DNA of 64,000 nt from Providencia alcalifaciens DSM 30120 (GTDB taxonomy: Bacteria > Pseudomonadota > Gammaproteobacteria > Enterobacterales > Enterobacteriaceae). The position numbers were made by a program, and so were the translations under genes. The stretch lies in the NCBI RefSeq assembly GCF_000173415.1, contig NZ_ABXW01000047.1, forward strand, positions 62,001-126,000, read 5' to 3'. The notes under the pieces were generated by a model. The model searched no databases, was not told where the DNA came from, and saw nothing but the letters and a program-made list of their open reading frames with translations. Shown in pieces: positions 47,988-59,846 of this stretch. Each line of letters starts with the position of its first letter. Within the stretch, counting starts at the first letter, position 1.

Positions 47988-48617
47988 ATGTTTAAACGTC
48001 TCATAATGATAGCTATGTTAGTGGTTGCACCATTTGCGATGGCGATTGACCAAACTAACCCGTATAAGCTTATGGAAGAAGCCGCAGCGAAAACATTTGA
48101 TCGCTTAAAAGCGGAACAGCCTCAAATCAAGCAAAACCCAGATTACTTACGGACTATCGTGCGTGAAGAATTATTGCCATATGTGCAAATCAAATATGCT
48201 GGCGCATTGGTGTTAGGGACATATTATAAAGACGCGACCCCTGCCCAACGTGATGCCTATTTTAAAGCGTTTGAGTCCTATCTTGAGCAAGTTTACGGTC
48301 AAGCGCTGGCGATGTATCACGGTCAAACGTACACTATTGCTCCTGAACAACCCATTGGTGATAAAAATATTGTGGCTATCCGCGTCACCATCAATGATAC
48401 CAACGGTCGCCCTCCGGTACGTTTAGATTTCCAATGGCGTAAAAATAGCAAAACCGGTTACTGGCAGGCGTATGACATGATTGCTGAGGGTGTCAGCATG
48501 ATCACCACTAAACAAAACGAGTGGGGCGACATTTTACGCAAACAAGGTATTGATGGATTGACGGCTCAATTACAACGTAGTGCTCAGGTACCGATTACGT
48601 TAGAAGAGAGCAACTAG
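47988..48617 (+). CDS. mlaC: Periplasmic phospholipid carrier MlaC
   Basis: A soluble shuttle between the MlaA-porin complex and MlaD. It has 209 residues with a signal peptide ([19 protein letters not shown]). The mature domain starts [21 protein letters not shown] and has a hydrophobic pocket. Family motifs are [16 protein letters not shown] and the C-terminal [28 protein letters not shown] lies before the ATG. Confidence 0.97.
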   Translation: MFKRLIMIAMLVVAPFAMAIDQTNPYKLMEEAAAKTFDRLKAEQPQIKQNPDYLRTIVREELLPYVQIKYAGALVLGTYYKDATPAQRDAYFKAFESYLEQVYGQALAMYHGQTYTIAPEQPIGDKNIVAIRVTINDTNGRPPVRLDFQWRKNSKTGYWQAYDMIAEGVSMITTKQNEWGDILRKQGIDGLTAQLQRSAQVPITLEESN

Positions 48618-48618
48618 C

Positions 48619-48909
48619 ATGAGAAGCCAGTTATCTTGGACGCAAAATAGTGTCATGCTGGCACTTTCCGGTGTTTTGGACAGAGATTCACTGGTCGAAT
48701 TTTGGGATAAGCGCCAAACGCTGTTATCTCAAATTGAGCGAATTGATGTCTCTGCGTTAACCCATGTGGATTCTACTGGACTTGCCATGCTGGTGCGTCT
48801 AAAAGGGGAATATCAGTCTCAACAGCGCCATCTCAGCATTCTTGGCGTGAGCGATAATCTCAATACCTTGATGGAATTATACGGGGTGAAGCCCCTACTG
48901 ATGGATTAA
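48619..48909 (+). CDS. mlaB: STAS-domain subunit MlaB
   Basis: A 96-residue cytoplasmic STAS protein that binds MlaF and stabilises the transporter. The core is IDVSALTHVDSTGLAMLVRLKGE (about 42-64), where the conserved Ser/Thr next to the MlaF helical domain is needed in E. coli. It starts one base after the mlaC stop. Confidence 0.96.
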   Translation: MRSQLSWTQNSVMLALSGVLDRDSLVEFWDKRQTLLSQIERIDVSALTHVDSTGLAMLVRLKGEYQSQQRHLSILGVSDNLNTLMELYGVKPLLMD

Positions 48910-49046
48910 GTCAAGTTATGTAAAAAATAGCGCTTCTGAGTGTTTTTATGCATCAGAAGCGTTTTCTTTAGTTTAAGTGTTAAGCTGAATCCTTTAGGAT
49001 AGATGGCTATATTTATTATCATAATTAATCACAAAATTGAGTCATT

Positions 49047-49301
49047 ATGGATACCAACGAAATTAAACAAGTCTTAATGGAAAAGCTGTCACTGGAAGAA
49101 GTGATAGTGAATGGCGATGGCAGTCATTTTCAAGTTATCGCTGTTGGCAGCCTTTTTGACGGCATGAGCCGTGTTAAACAGCAACAAGCAGTGTATGCGC
49201 CGTTAATGGAATATATTGCGGACAACAGAATTCATGCGCTTTCAATTAAAGCTTATACCCCAGCGCAGTGGGAGCGTGACCGTAAGCTGAGCGGTCTATA
49301 A
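49047..49301 (+). CDS. ibaG: BolA-family acid-stress protein IbaG
   Basis: An 84-residue BolA-like protein (YrbA) with the family end [20 protein letters not shown]. It binds [2Fe-2S] clusters with monothiol glutaredoxin through its conserved His, and is linked to acid resistance and envelope state. A 137-base gap with a weak hairpin separates it from mlaB. murA follows after 54 bases, as in E. coli. Confidence 0.95.
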   Translation: MDTNEIKQVLMEKLSLEEVIVNGDGSHFQVIAVGSLFDGMSRVKQQQAVYAPLMEYIADNRIHALSIKAYTPAQWERDRKLSGL

Positions 49302-49307
49302 GTTTGA

Positions 49308-50618
<1,311 letters not shown>

Positions 50619-50652
50619 TTTCAGATTGGGTTAATCCTATCGTAGAAGTAAG

Positions 50653-50683
50653 AAGGTTGCTCTTAGCTTGGGCAACCTTTTTT
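50653..50683 (+). terminator. Terminator after murA
   Basis: AAGGTTGC (50653-50660) pairs with GCAACCTT (50672-50679) and runs into six T. It lies 34 bases after the murA stop and before the convergent degS end. Confidence 0.9.
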
Positions 50684-50701
50684 ATTGGGTAATGATTGGA
50701 C

Positions 50702-51766
50702 TTAGTTAGCTTGCCCTTCAGGAAGCTCTTCAATAACTACATCCATATTTTTCACGTCCCCATCACGTAAAATTTGCACCGGAATTTTAGTTCCAGGGCG
50801 AATTTCAGCGACATAGTCCATCGTCTCAGCCGCGGAGATAGCGGGCTTGCCATCTAAGGACAACACAATATCCCCTTGCTCAATGCCTGATTTTGCAGCA
50901 GGTCCATTAGGTGATACTTGGAAAATCCGTAATCCTTGCATTTGATTGATATTATTATTGTTTGTGCGAATCTGAGGTAATTCACGAGCGGTAATACCAA
51001 TGTAACCACGAACAACTCGACCATCACGGATGAGTTTTTCCATAATTTTGGTTGCAAGAGGGGTTGGAATTGCAAAGCTGAGTCCTTCGGAGCTGACGCC
51101 TTGGCCCGCACTGAACGAAAGTGTGTTAATGCCAACCAGTTCACCTTCTGTATTAATCAGCGCACCACCAGAGTTACCGGAGTTAATTGAGGCATCGGTC
51201 TGGAGGAAATTTTGGCGTCGTGTCGAACTTAGTCCTACGCGTCCTGTGGCGCTAATAATTCCTTGAGTGACGGTTTGCCCGAGGTTATAGGGATTTCCAA
51301 TAGCCAGAACAACGTCTCCAACATGAGTCACGCGTTTTGTATTAATTGGGATCACGGGGAGATTTTCAGCATCGATTTTTAAAACGGCAAGATCAGTCAG
51401 CGGATCTGAGCCCACTAACAGTGCGTCGAAAATCGCACCATCTTGTAAAGCCACAAGAATTTGGTCTGGATTATCCACCACATGTTTATTCGTGAGAATG
51501 TAGCCGTTGGCGCTTAAGATTACACCAGAACCGAGGGATTGGAGCTCACGACCTGACTGCGAGAAACTGCCTTTGGAACTACTGTAAACATAGACGACGG
51601 CGGGGGCAGCACGGCGTACAGCTTTGTTATAGCTCACAGGTTCACTATTGGTTTTTCCATACAGTAAGTCAGCAAGTCCCTGAGGGCGCAACGAGGGGAC
51701 AGCCACAATAATAATTGAGGCAGTGACCAATCCTAGCAGGACAGACACAAGCAGCTTTTTGACCAT
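50702..51766 (-). CDS. degS: Site-1 protease DegS of the sigma-E response
   Basis: An inner-membrane anchored HtrA protease. Its PDZ domain senses misfolded porin tails, after which it cuts RseA to release sigma-E. It has 354 residues with the ATG at 51766 (MVKKLLVSVLLG) and a membrane helix (about 5-25). The triad is His in TNKHVVDNPDQ, Asp in LTDLAVLKI and Ser in SGNSGGALI. The PDZ domain covers about 255-345. A TTG five codons upstream opens the longer frame but is not favoured. degQ precedes it in the same direction. Confidence 0.95.
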   Translation of the reverse strand: MVKKLLVSVLLGLVTASIIIVAVPSLRPQGLADLLYGKTNSEPVSYNKAVRRAAPAVVYVYSSSKGSFSQSGRELQSLGSGVILSANGYILTNKHVVDNPDQILVALQDGAIFDALLVGSDPLTDLAVLKIDAENLPVIPINTKRVTHVGDVVLAIGNPYNLGQTVTQGIISATGRVGLSSTRRQNFLQTDASINSGNSGGALINTEGELVGINTLSFSAGQGVSSEGLSFAIPTPLATKIMEKLIRDGRVVRGYIGITARELPQIRTNNNNINQMQGLRIFQVSPNGPAAKSGIEQGDIVLSLDGKPAISAAETMDYVAEIRPGTKIPVQILRDGDVKNMDVVIEELPEGQAN

Positions 51767-51830
51767 ATTAAAGGTTACCAAGTTCGCTATGATGGATATG
51801 ACAGACAGAAAGATGTTTTGAGCATACCAT

Positions 51831-51869
51831 AAAAAAACAGGTACAGCAGAGTGATACTGTACCTGTTTT
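51831..51869 (-). terminator. Terminator after degQ
   Basis: A 13-bp perfect stem (AAAACAGGTACAG at 51834-51846, CTGTACCTGTTTT at 51857-51869) is followed on the minus strand by seven T. It separates degQ from degS, so degS should have its own promoter in the 60 bases before its ATG or depend on read-through. Confidence 0.9.
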
Positions 51870-51897
51870 ATTGATTGATCTATGCTGAATTAATGAA

Positions 51898-53292
51898 TTA
51901 GTTTTTCATTAATAAGTAGAGTGTTTCACCGCCACGAAGGACTTTCATTGCCAATACTGGTGGCTTGCTCTCGATAATTTTACGGAACTGATCGATACTT
52001 TCAACGCGTGTATCGTTCACGCCAAAGATCAAGTCACCTTTCGCTAAACCGACTGCCGCAGCAGGAGATTTAGGCGCGACGCTGTCTACTTGAACCCCTT
52101 TCGTGTTGCTCACAACCGCATTAGAGATAGTTGCACCTAACAAAGATTCAGTCAGTTTTTCAGCGTTAGTGGCAGAACCCTCATCACTTTCTAAAACGAC
52201 TTTCACTTCCATTGGCTTACCTGAACGGATAAGACCAAGAGTGATTTCTTTGCCTAATTGGCTAGTCCCAATTTTGGCTCTTAATTCAGCGAAACTATTA
52301 ATACGTTTACCATCAACAGAGACTAAAACGTCACCGGATTTGATGCCCGCTTTTGCTGCTGAAGATTTTGGAATGACTTCACTGACAAAGGCGCCACGTT
52401 GTGCATCAATGTTAAAGGCTTTGGCAATGTCAGAGTTCATCTCTGTGCCTTTAATTCCTAAGATACCGCGCTTAACTTCACCGTGTTTGATTAGCTGTTC
52501 ACTCAGGCTTTTCGCCATATTACTTGGGATAGCAAATCCGATACCGATATTTCCGCCACCCGGCGCTAAAATCGCGGTGTTAATCCCGATTAGCTCACCA
52601 TTTAAGTTAACCAGGGCGCCACCTGAGTTACCACGGTTGATGGACGCATCTGTTTGGATAAAGTTCTCTAATCCTTCCAGATTTAATCCACTACGACCAA
52701 GCGCAGAGATAATTCCCGATGTCGCTGTTTGTCCTAAACCGAATGGGTTACCAACAGCGACCGCAAAATCACCAACGCGCAGTTTGTCTGAGTCAGCAAT
52801 AGAAACCGCAGTTAAGTTCTTAATATCTTTAGTATTGCTGATTTTTAATAACGCAATGTCAGTTTGTGGATCTTTACCAATCAGCTTGACGTCAATTTCA
52901 CGACCATCATTCAGCTGAATTTGGATTTTATCCGCGCCATCAATAACGTGATTGTTGGTTAAAACATAACCTTGTGTCGCATCAATGATGACACCAGAAC
53001 CTAAGCCCTCAAAAGGGCGCACGCTTTGTTGCTGTGATGGCGTATTAGGACCAAAGAAGAATTTCAGTTCTTCTGGAATTTGTTGATTTTGTACTCGAGT
53101 GCCTGAAACATGGATATTCACGACCGCAGGCAGCACTTTTTCTAGCATTGGCGCTAAGCTTGGCATGTTTTGGCTTTGCGCTGTCACCGGTAATGTCGCG
53201 GGTAGTGCGGCGCTACTAATTGTAGGGATCGTGGATAGTGTTAAACCTAAACTCATTGCAACTGCTGTCAGAAAGAAATTTTTTCTTTTCAT
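51898..53292 (-). CDS. degQ: Periplasmic serine protease/chaperone DegQ
   Basis: An HtrA protease with two PDZ domains that assembles into cages around unfolded periplasmic proteins. It has 464 residues, with a signal peptide (MKRKNFFLTAVAMSLGLTL, cleaved near SSAALP). The triad is His in LTNNHVIDGAD, Asp in QTDIALLKI and Ser in NRGNSGGALV. PDZ1 covers about 265-355 and PDZ2 about 375-460. The short LA loop identifies DegQ rather than DegP. I chose ATG 53292. An ATG directly upstream (53295) is equivalent. Confidence 0.95.
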   Translation of the reverse strand: MKRKNFFLTAVAMSLGLTLSTIPTISSAALPATLPVTAQSQNMPSLAPMLEKVLPAVVNIHVSGTRVQNQQIPEELKFFFGPNTPSQQQSVRPFEGLGSGVIIDATQGYVLTNNHVIDGADKIQIQLNDGREIDVKLIGKDPQTDIALLKISNTKDIKNLTAVSIADSDKLRVGDFAVAVGNPFGLGQTATSGIISALGRSGLNLEGLENFIQTDASINRGNSGGALVNLNGELIGINTAILAPGGGNIGIGFAIPSNMAKSLSEQLIKHGEVKRGILGIKGTEMNSDIAKAFNIDAQRGAFVSEVIPKSSAAKAGIKSGDVLVSVDGKRINSFAELRAKIGTSQLGKEITLGLIRSGKPMEVKVVLESDEGSATNAEKLTESLLGATISNAVVSNTKGVQVDSVAPKSPAAAVGLAKGDLIFGVNDTRVESIDQFRKIIESKPPVLAMKVLRGGETLYLLMKN

Positions 53293-53613
53293 CATTCCGT
53301 AGATTCTCTCAATAGAAAATATCAACTCATGTGGATGGACTTATCAATGGAGCATTAAGGACACATGAGCTGAGGTATTTGTTGGTCTCAAATAATGATT
53401 TACTGATGACTATGACCATGGATTATGCGGAAAAGTTCCCGATGCGGATAGTACTTATCCACAATTTTACATCCATTTACATGATGTTGAGATGAAGTAT
53501 TCACTTCTATACAGTAGCTAAACTAACTCTAAGATTTTATTCGGAATTAGAATGTTTTGGTAGGATGAATAACACCACCAGTAACGGATGCTACTGGTGG
53601 CAGAATCAACGAA
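53293..53613. other. degQ-zapG intergenic region
   Basis: This 321-base gap contains the degQ promoter area, with no clear sigma-E or sigma-70 match. A hairpin close to the zapG stop (CCACCAGTA at 53575-53583 with TACTGGTGG at 53592-53600) lacks a T-run and may be a Rho-assisted end. No ORF. Confidence 0.5.
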
Positions 53614-54012
53614 TTATTTTTCTTTTTCTTCGAGAGGGCGGAATAATCCTGAAGCACCCTCGGAGTAATCTCTCGGTGGCATTTTAACCGGAGCTTGGTC
53701 ATTATCAGCTTCAGACTCAGTCAAACGATAATGGAATGGATTATCTTGCATATCAGGCATTAACTCAGAAGAGCTTTGTGCCATATGTTGGTACAGTTGG
53801 CGATAATCGCGTGCCATTTTATCTAATAACTCTGCGCTGCGAGCAAAATGGCTAACGAGTTCTTTACGATACTCTTCTAGCTCAGTGCTTTTTTTATCTA
53901 ATTCAGCTTGTGCCGTTTTTTGTTGACGAAGTTTTGGATTGCCATAACGCACAACCAATGCGCCGATGATAAAGCCAACAACTAATCCTATTAGTGCATA
54001 CTCCCAAGTCAT
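53614..54012 (-). CDS. zapG: Cell-division/envelope protein ZapG (YhcB)
   Basis: A 132-residue protein, the E. coli length. It has a membrane helix (MTWEYALIGLVVGFIIGALV), a long coiled coil (about 30-95) and a conserved tail (PRDYSEGASGLFRPL). YhcB links division, wall and LPS synthesis in E. coli. AAGGAG five bases before the ATG at 54012 decides the start. The gene is divergent from zapE. Confidence 0.97.
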   Translation of the reverse strand: MTWEYALIGLVVGFIIGALVVRYGNPKLRQQKTAQAELDKKSTELEEYRKELVSHFARSAELLDKMARDYRQLYQHMAQSSSELMPDMQDNPFHYRLTESEADNDQAPVKMPPRDYSEGASGLFRPLEEKEK

Positions 54013-54261
54013 GCTAACTCCTTCGTTTACTTCAATCAAAATTCACAGAAAATGGTTGCCAAAATTTAGCTCGATTACCCTAACTATACCTGTTAATAGC
54101 ACGTCTGTTAATGCTAAAGAGTGGAATAATAAAGCGAAATTCCTTACTCTATGTTGAATAGTTAATCGAAAGTTAAATGCTAACAGAATCTGGTTATAAT
54201 AAAGGCAGTGTATATCATATAACGGTAAAAAAAACCGAAAATTTTAAGGATTACTCAGTTG

Positions 54262-55395
54262 ATGTCGCCGATGCCCCCTACTATGCGTTACCAACAAGCT
54301 CTAGAGCAAGGCAATTACCAGCCTGATGACGTACAAAAACAAGCCGTAGAGCGATTAGATAAGATTTATCAGCAACTTTGCAGCGCGACACCTTGCTTCC
54401 CAAATGAAAAACCGACCGGACTTAAACAACGCTTTGGACGCTTATTGGGCAATAAACCAGCAGTAAAAAATTGCCGCCCTGTTCAAGGTCTATATATGTG
54501 GGGGGGCGTTGGGCGAGGTAAAACGTGGTTGATGGATATGTTTTACGATAGCCTACCGGGTGAGCGAAAACTGCGTCTGCACTTTCACCGTTTTATGAAG
54601 AAAGTACAGGAAGATTTAATGTCACTGCAAGGACAAGAAAATCCACTGGATATCATCGCTGATGAATTCAAAAAACAGACGGATGTTTTGTGTTTCGATG
54701 AGTTTTTTGTTTCAGATATTACTGATGCGATGATTCTAGGAACCTTATTAGAAGGACTGTTTGCTCGCGGAATTACGTTAGTTGCCACCTCCAACATCAT
54801 CCCTGACAATCTTTACCGCAACGGGTTACAACGTGCTCGATTCTTACCCGCAATAGAACAAATTAAAACCTATTGCGATGTGATGAATGTGGATGCGGGT
54901 ATTGACTACCGCTTGAGAACACTGACACAAGCTCACCTATTTTTATCACCGATTAATGAGCAAAATCGCCATCATCTAGATGAAGTATTTGTGAAACTCG
55001 CTGGCAAAGAAGGGCAGCAAAGTCCAGTATTGGAAGTTAACCATCGGAAAATGCAGGCAATTCGCTCCGCGGAAGGTGTATTAGCGATTAGCTTCAAAGT
55101 ATTGTGTGAAGAGCCTCGCAGCCAAAATGATTATATTTACCTCTCAAATTGTTATCACACAGTGCTTCTTTACGATGTGCCCGTGATGGGGCTGAAAGAC
55201 GAAAACCCAGCCAGACGTTTTCTCGCGCTTATTGATGAGTTCTATGAACGTAAGGTAAAATTGATGATCAATGCACAGGTGTCGATGGATTCACTTTATC
55301 AAGGGCAACTTTTGGCGTTTGAATATCAGCGCTGCCTTTCTCGCTTGCAAGAAATGCAAAGTGAAGAATATTTGAAAATCCCGCATTTATCATAG
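54262..55395 (+). CDS. zapE: Cell-division ATPase ZapE
   Basis: An AAA-type ATPase (YhcM/AFG1 family) that joins late in division and weakens FtsZ polymers. It has 377 residues (E. coli 375). Walker A is GGVGRGKTWLMD (about 81-92), Walker B is DVLCFDEFFVSD (about 139-150), sensor 1 is TLVATSN, and the Arg finger region is YRNGLQRARFLP. AAGGA lies 11 bases before the ATG at 54262. The frame opens one codon earlier at TTG. Confidence 0.96.
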   Translation: MSPMPPTMRYQQALEQGNYQPDDVQKQAVERLDKIYQQLCSATPCFPNEKPTGLKQRFGRLLGNKPAVKNCRPVQGLYMWGGVGRGKTWLMDMFYDSLPGERKLRLHFHRFMKKVQEDLMSLQGQENPLDIIADEFKKQTDVLCFDEFFVSDITDAMILGTLLEGLFARGITLVATSNIIPDNLYRNGLQRARFLPAIEQIKTYCDVMNVDAGIDYRLRTLTQAHLFLSPINEQNRHHLDEVFVKLAGKEGQQSPVLEVNHRKMQAIRSAEGVLAISFKVLCEEPRSQNDYIYLSNCYHTVLLYDVPVMGLKDENPARRFLALIDEFYERKVKLMINAQVSMDSLYQGQLLAFEYQRCLSRLQEMQSEEYLKIPHLS

Positions 55396-56546
<1,151 letters not shown>

Positions 56547-56575
56547 TTTATTGCCCTCTGGGCATAAAATTGATG

Positions 56576-56604
56576 AAAAAACCCGCCTTTATGGCGGGTT
56601 TTTT
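56576..56604 (+). terminator. Terminator of the rplM-rpsI operon
   Basis: AAAAAACCCGCC (56576-56587) pairs with GGCGGGTTTTTT (56593-56604) around a five-base loop. This is a classic intrinsic terminator and usable in both directions. Confidence 0.95.
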
Positions 56605-56912
56605 ATTACAGGCAATAAACAAAATATTGATTCATCGTGATTTAATTAAAATAAAGATAGGTGAAAGGAATTATTTTACTATTTCTCCCTCTTTTTGCGC
56701 TATATCGCAAATCTGGTAAAAATATAATCAAGTTAAGTGTGGAGTTAACTTTAAGCTTCTTATGCTTAATAAATAATAATTTATAGCTATTTATTCTGAT
56801 TGTTGCTGTCCGATACCGCCTCTAATAAAATTAACCGATGATTTTCTCAGGGTTAGCCCCCTAAGCTGTACAAAATCTGTTAGACTATGCCCCAGTTTTT
56901 TATTTGATTATT

Positions 56913-56933
56913 TCTCGCTTCCATGAAGCGAGA
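56913..56933 (+). other. Hairpin in the sspA leader
   Basis: TCTCGCTTC (56913-56921) and GAAGCGAGA (56925-56933) form a perfect 9-bp stem with a three-base loop, about 118 bases before the sspA ATG. There is no T-run, so it is not a terminator. It may stabilise or control the sspA message. Confidence 0.55.
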
Positions 56934-57050
56934 GGGTTGTGCTGACTTTCAAAATGGATTTGGAAGGTTAAGTACATGGGATTTTAAAAATGAAAATAAT
57001 GAATTAATCCTTTAATTAGGGATCATTATTTTTATCATTTGGAGGTTTTA

Positions 57051-57692
57051 ATGGCTGTTGCTCCTAATAAACGTTCGGTAATGACATTGTTTTCAGGCCC
57101 AACTGATATTTTTAGCCATCAAGTACGTATCGTACTCGCTGAAAAAGGTGTTAGTGTTGAAATTGAACATGTCGAGCCAGGTCATATGCCTCAAGACCTT
57201 ATTGATCTTAACCCGTATCAAAGCGTACCAACGCTGGTGGATCGTGACCTGACTCTGTATGACCCACACATCATTATGGAATATCTCGATGAGCGTTTCC
57301 CGCATCCACCATTAATGCCAGTTTATCCAGTGGCTCGTGGTACAAGCCGTCAGCTGATGCACCGCATTCAGAGAGACTGGTATTCACTAATGACTAAAAT
57401 CGAGAAAGGGACTGCACAAGAAGCAGAAACCGCTCGCCGTCAATTAGCCGAAGAGTTGATCGCAGTTTCTCCAGTATTTGCTGAGATGCCATTCTTCATG
57501 AGTGATGAATTTAGCTTAGTAGACTGCTACTTAGCACCACTCTTATGGCGTTTACCTGTATTAGGTATCGAATTAAAACCATCTAGCAGCAAGCACTTAC
57601 AGATGTATATGCAGCGTGTATTTGAACGTGATGCATTCTTAGCGTCATTAACTGAATTAGAGCGTGAAATGCGCCTATCAGCACGAGGCTAA
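57051..57692 (+). CDS. sspA: Stringent starvation protein A
   Basis: A glutathione-S-transferase-fold protein without GST activity that binds RNA polymerase with sigma-70. It supports acid tolerance and lowers H-NS levels in E. coli. It has 213 residues. The N-terminal thioredoxin-like domain has [22 protein letters not shown] (in part) and ESHR-type [14 protein letters not shown]. The C-terminal helical domain has [18 protein letters not shown] five bases before the ATG at 57051 sets the start. sspB follows after eight bases. Confidence 0.97.
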   Translation: MAVAPNKRSVMTLFSGPTDIFSHQVRIVLAEKGVSVEIEHVEPGHMPQDLIDLNPYQSVPTLVDRDLTLYDPHIIMEYLDERFPHPPLMPVYPVARGTSRQLMHRIQRDWYSLMTKIEKGTAQEAETARRQLAEELIAVSPVFAEMPFFMSDEFSLVDCYLAPLLWRLPVLGIELKPSSSKHLQMYMQRVFERDAFLASLTELEREMRLSARG

Positions 57693-57700
57693 GTCGGATG

Positions 57701-58192
57701 ATGGAAATGGCACCAATGACACCACGTCGCCCTTATCTGCTGCGCGCCCACTATGAGTGGTTGCTGGATAATGATATGACTCCGCATTTGGTGGTTGATG
57801 TCACTCTTCCAGCGGTGAATGTTCCGATGGAATTTGCTCGTGATGGGCAAATTGTTTTAAATGTTGCCCCTCGTGCAGTGGGTAACTTTGAAATTACCAA
57901 TGAAGAAGTGCGATTCAATGCACGATTTGGCGGCGTACCTCGCCAGGTATATGTGCCAATGGCTGCCATCATGGCGGTGTATGCTCGCGAAAATGGCGCG
58001 GGCATGATGTTTGAACCTGAAGCGGCTTATGATGAGCACTTTGATGGTGAAGATGATGCAGCTGATGAAACACTGTCGGACAACATCGTGTTGGTTCACG
58101 ATGAGGTACCTCAAACTGAAGAGCCTTCATCTCCAGATGATGAACCACCAAGACCCCCGAAAGGTCGTCCTGCGTTACGCGTCGTAAAATAA
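57701..58192 (+). CDS. sspB: ClpXP adaptor SspB
   Basis: Tethers ssrA-tagged proteins to the ClpX unfoldase for degradation after ribosome rescue. It has 163 residues. The substrate-binding fold contains TPRRPYLLRAHYEWLLDN and REVRFNARFGG-like EEVRFNARFGGVPRQVYVP. A disordered acidic linker (about 105-150) leads to the ClpX-binding tail RPALRVVK at the C-terminus. I chose ATG 57701 because it aligns with the E. coli start. ATG 57698 is one codon earlier. Confidence 0.97.
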   Translation: MEMAPMTPRRPYLLRAHYEWLLDNDMTPHLVVDVTLPAVNVPMEFARDGQIVLNVAPRAVGNFEITNEEVRFNARFGGVPRQVYVPMAAIMAVYARENGAGMMFEPEAAYDEHFDGEDDAADETLSDNIVLVHDEVPQTEEPSSPDDEPPRPPKGRPALRVVK

Positions 58193-58219
58193 GCGTGAGA
58201 CCTAGTAGGTAATTGAATA

Positions 58220-58246
58220 AAAAGAGGAAGAAATTCCTCTTTTTTT
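58220..58246. terminator. Bidirectional terminator between sspB and gltD
   Basis: AAAGAGGAA (58221-58229) and TTCCTCTTT (58234-58242) form a nine-base-pair stem with a four-base loop. A-rich and T-rich flanks let it stop transcription in both directions. It touches the gltD stop codon. Confidence 0.9.
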
Positions 58247-59621
58247 ATATCTGAAGAAACGTCAGTATTCCCTCTGCAGCACCTCGTCCTTCGGCAATCG
58301 CCGTGACGACTAAATCAGAACCATGCACAACATCTCCTCCGGCAAAAATTTTCGGGTTTGAGGTTTGATAAGCATAGCGATGATGGCGTGGCGCAATAAT
58401 TCTTCCATCCTTATCATATTGAACGGCATGCTCTTTAAGCCAAGGTAGTACCTCTGATTCAAAACCGAACGCCATAATAACCACATCGGCAGGGTATAGG
58501 ATTTTTTTCGTGGCTATCGCGTTATTCTCAGTATTAACAAAACTGATGCTAATCACGTGATTTTCAGTATTAGTATTGATGCTAACGGGCTGTAAATGAA
58601 AGTGAAATTGTGCGCCTTCTTCTTGCGCATGGATAACTTCCCTTGTTGTCGCTGGCATTTCATTCATGCTACCACGGTAGATACAATGAACTTGGTTCGC
58701 ACCTTGACGAATAGCGCTACGTACACAATCCATCGCGGTATCCCCAGCACCCAACACTACAACATTTTTATGAGCAAGCGAAATATAAGGAAACTGCGGA
58801 TCATCAGGGTAGCCTAGTAAATGGTGCGTATTACCCATTAAATAAGGGAGCGCCTGATAAGCGCCTATAGCGCTCTCGTTGGGTAGGCAACCAGAGACGG
58901 GCTTATGGGTACCTGTACCCACAAAAATCGCATCAAACTCATTGACCAGAGTTTCTAATGGGATATCTTTCCCAACCTCGGTATTCAATTTAAACGTAAT
59001 GCCCATCTCTTCGAAAATATGTCGACGACGCTGCATTATCTGTTTTTCCAACTTAAACGCAGGGATGCCAAAAGTGAGTAACCCACCAATTTCAGGGAAT
59101 TTATCAAAAACCGTGGCTTGAACACCATGACGAGCCAAAATATCGGCACAAGAAAGCCCCGCTGGACCTGCTCCAATGATGGCTACACGCTTGCCTGTAC
59201 TGCGAACATGGGAAAGGTCAGGGCGCCAGCCTTGTTCAAAGGCACTGTCTGTAATATAACGCTCCAAATGACCAATAGTGACGGAGCCAAACGTTTCATC
59301 TAGGACACATGCAGCTTCACATAATCTTTCCTGAGGGCAAATTCGCCCACAAATTTCAGGCAGGCTATTGGTATGATGACAAAGCTCTGCAGCTTCGAGA
59401 ATTCGCCCTTCACCTGCAAGTTTTAACCAGTTGGGAATAGGATTGTGTAATGGGCATTTCCACTCACAATATGGGCTTCCGCAAGACAAGCAGCGTTGAG
59501 CTTGATTCTGCGCTTCGAGGCCACTCATTGGCTGATAAATTTCCACAAATTCAATTTTGCGAATAGTTAGCGCTTTTTTATTGGGCTCACGACGGGGCGA
59601 ACCTCTATTTGAAGAGGACAT
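58245..59621 (-). CDS. gltD: Glutamate synthase small-subunit homologue without gltB
   Basis: A 458-residue flavoprotein matching GltD, the NADPH-oxidising beta subunit of glutamate synthase. Both iron-sulfur cysteine groups are kept (CLSCGSPYCEWKCPLHNP, about 44-61, and CGRICPQERLCEAAC, about 91-105). So are the FAD site (AIIGAGPAGLSCADILAR, about 148-165) and the NADPH site (VVVLGAGDTAMDCVRSA). No large-subunit gltB is adjacent. In E. coli gltB lies immediately upstream of gltD. Compared with E. coli a short charged loop near residue 365 is shorter. AAGG five bases ahead supports ATG 59621. It may pair with another partner or act as a stand-alone electron-transfer enzyme. Confidence 0.9.
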   Translation of the reverse strand: MSSSNRGSPRREPNKKALTIRKIEFVEIYQPMSGLEAQNQAQRCLSCGSPYCEWKCPLHNPIPNWLKLAGEGRILEAAELCHHTNSLPEICGRICPQERLCEAACVLDETFGSVTIGHLERYITDSAFEQGWRPDLSHVRSTGKRVAIIGAGPAGLSCADILARHGVQATVFDKFPEIGGLLTFGIPAFKLEKQIMQRRRHIFEEMGITFKLNTEVGKDIPLETLVNEFDAIFVGTGTHKPVSGCLPNESAIGAYQALPYLMGNTHHLLGYPDDPQFPYISLAHKNVVVLGAGDTAMDCVRSAIRQGANQVHCIYRGSMNEMPATTREVIHAQEEGAQFHFHLQPVSINTNTENHVISISFVNTENNAIATKKILYPADVVIMAFGFESEVLPWLKEHAVQYDKDGRIIAPRHHRYAYQTSNPKIFAGGDVVHGSDLVVTAIAEGRGAAEGILTFLQI

Positions 59622-59846
59622 AGTCACCTTTTCAGCCAAATTCTTTTATGGGAATGACACAAATTGAAGTTTACTTTGATAGCATTGATATAAATAGTGA
59701 TTATCGTAATAAAGTTGCTAATACAGGGATGAATATCTCATTGTGACCGGCGATTTAATGAGCAGGATCGATATTTCGTATGAAACCCCATCCGAAACAG
59801 CCCTGTTTGATATATGATTCAGTGAGAATTTAACTAAGGGGTGGTT

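Larger units (their letters stand above)
56547..57050 (+). other. rpsI-sspA intergenic region with sspA leader
   Basis: This 504-base AT-rich region holds the rpsI terminator, then DNA with no ORF, and the sspA promoter and leader. TAGACT near 56881 could be a -10 box, but the -35 is poor. A perfect 9-bp hairpin lies in the probable leader and is listed separately. Confidence 0.5.

Noticed and set aside
52103-52918. 271-codon plus-strand ORF opposite degQ
   Set aside because: Long antisense frame caused by codon bias of degQ. No domain or start signal.
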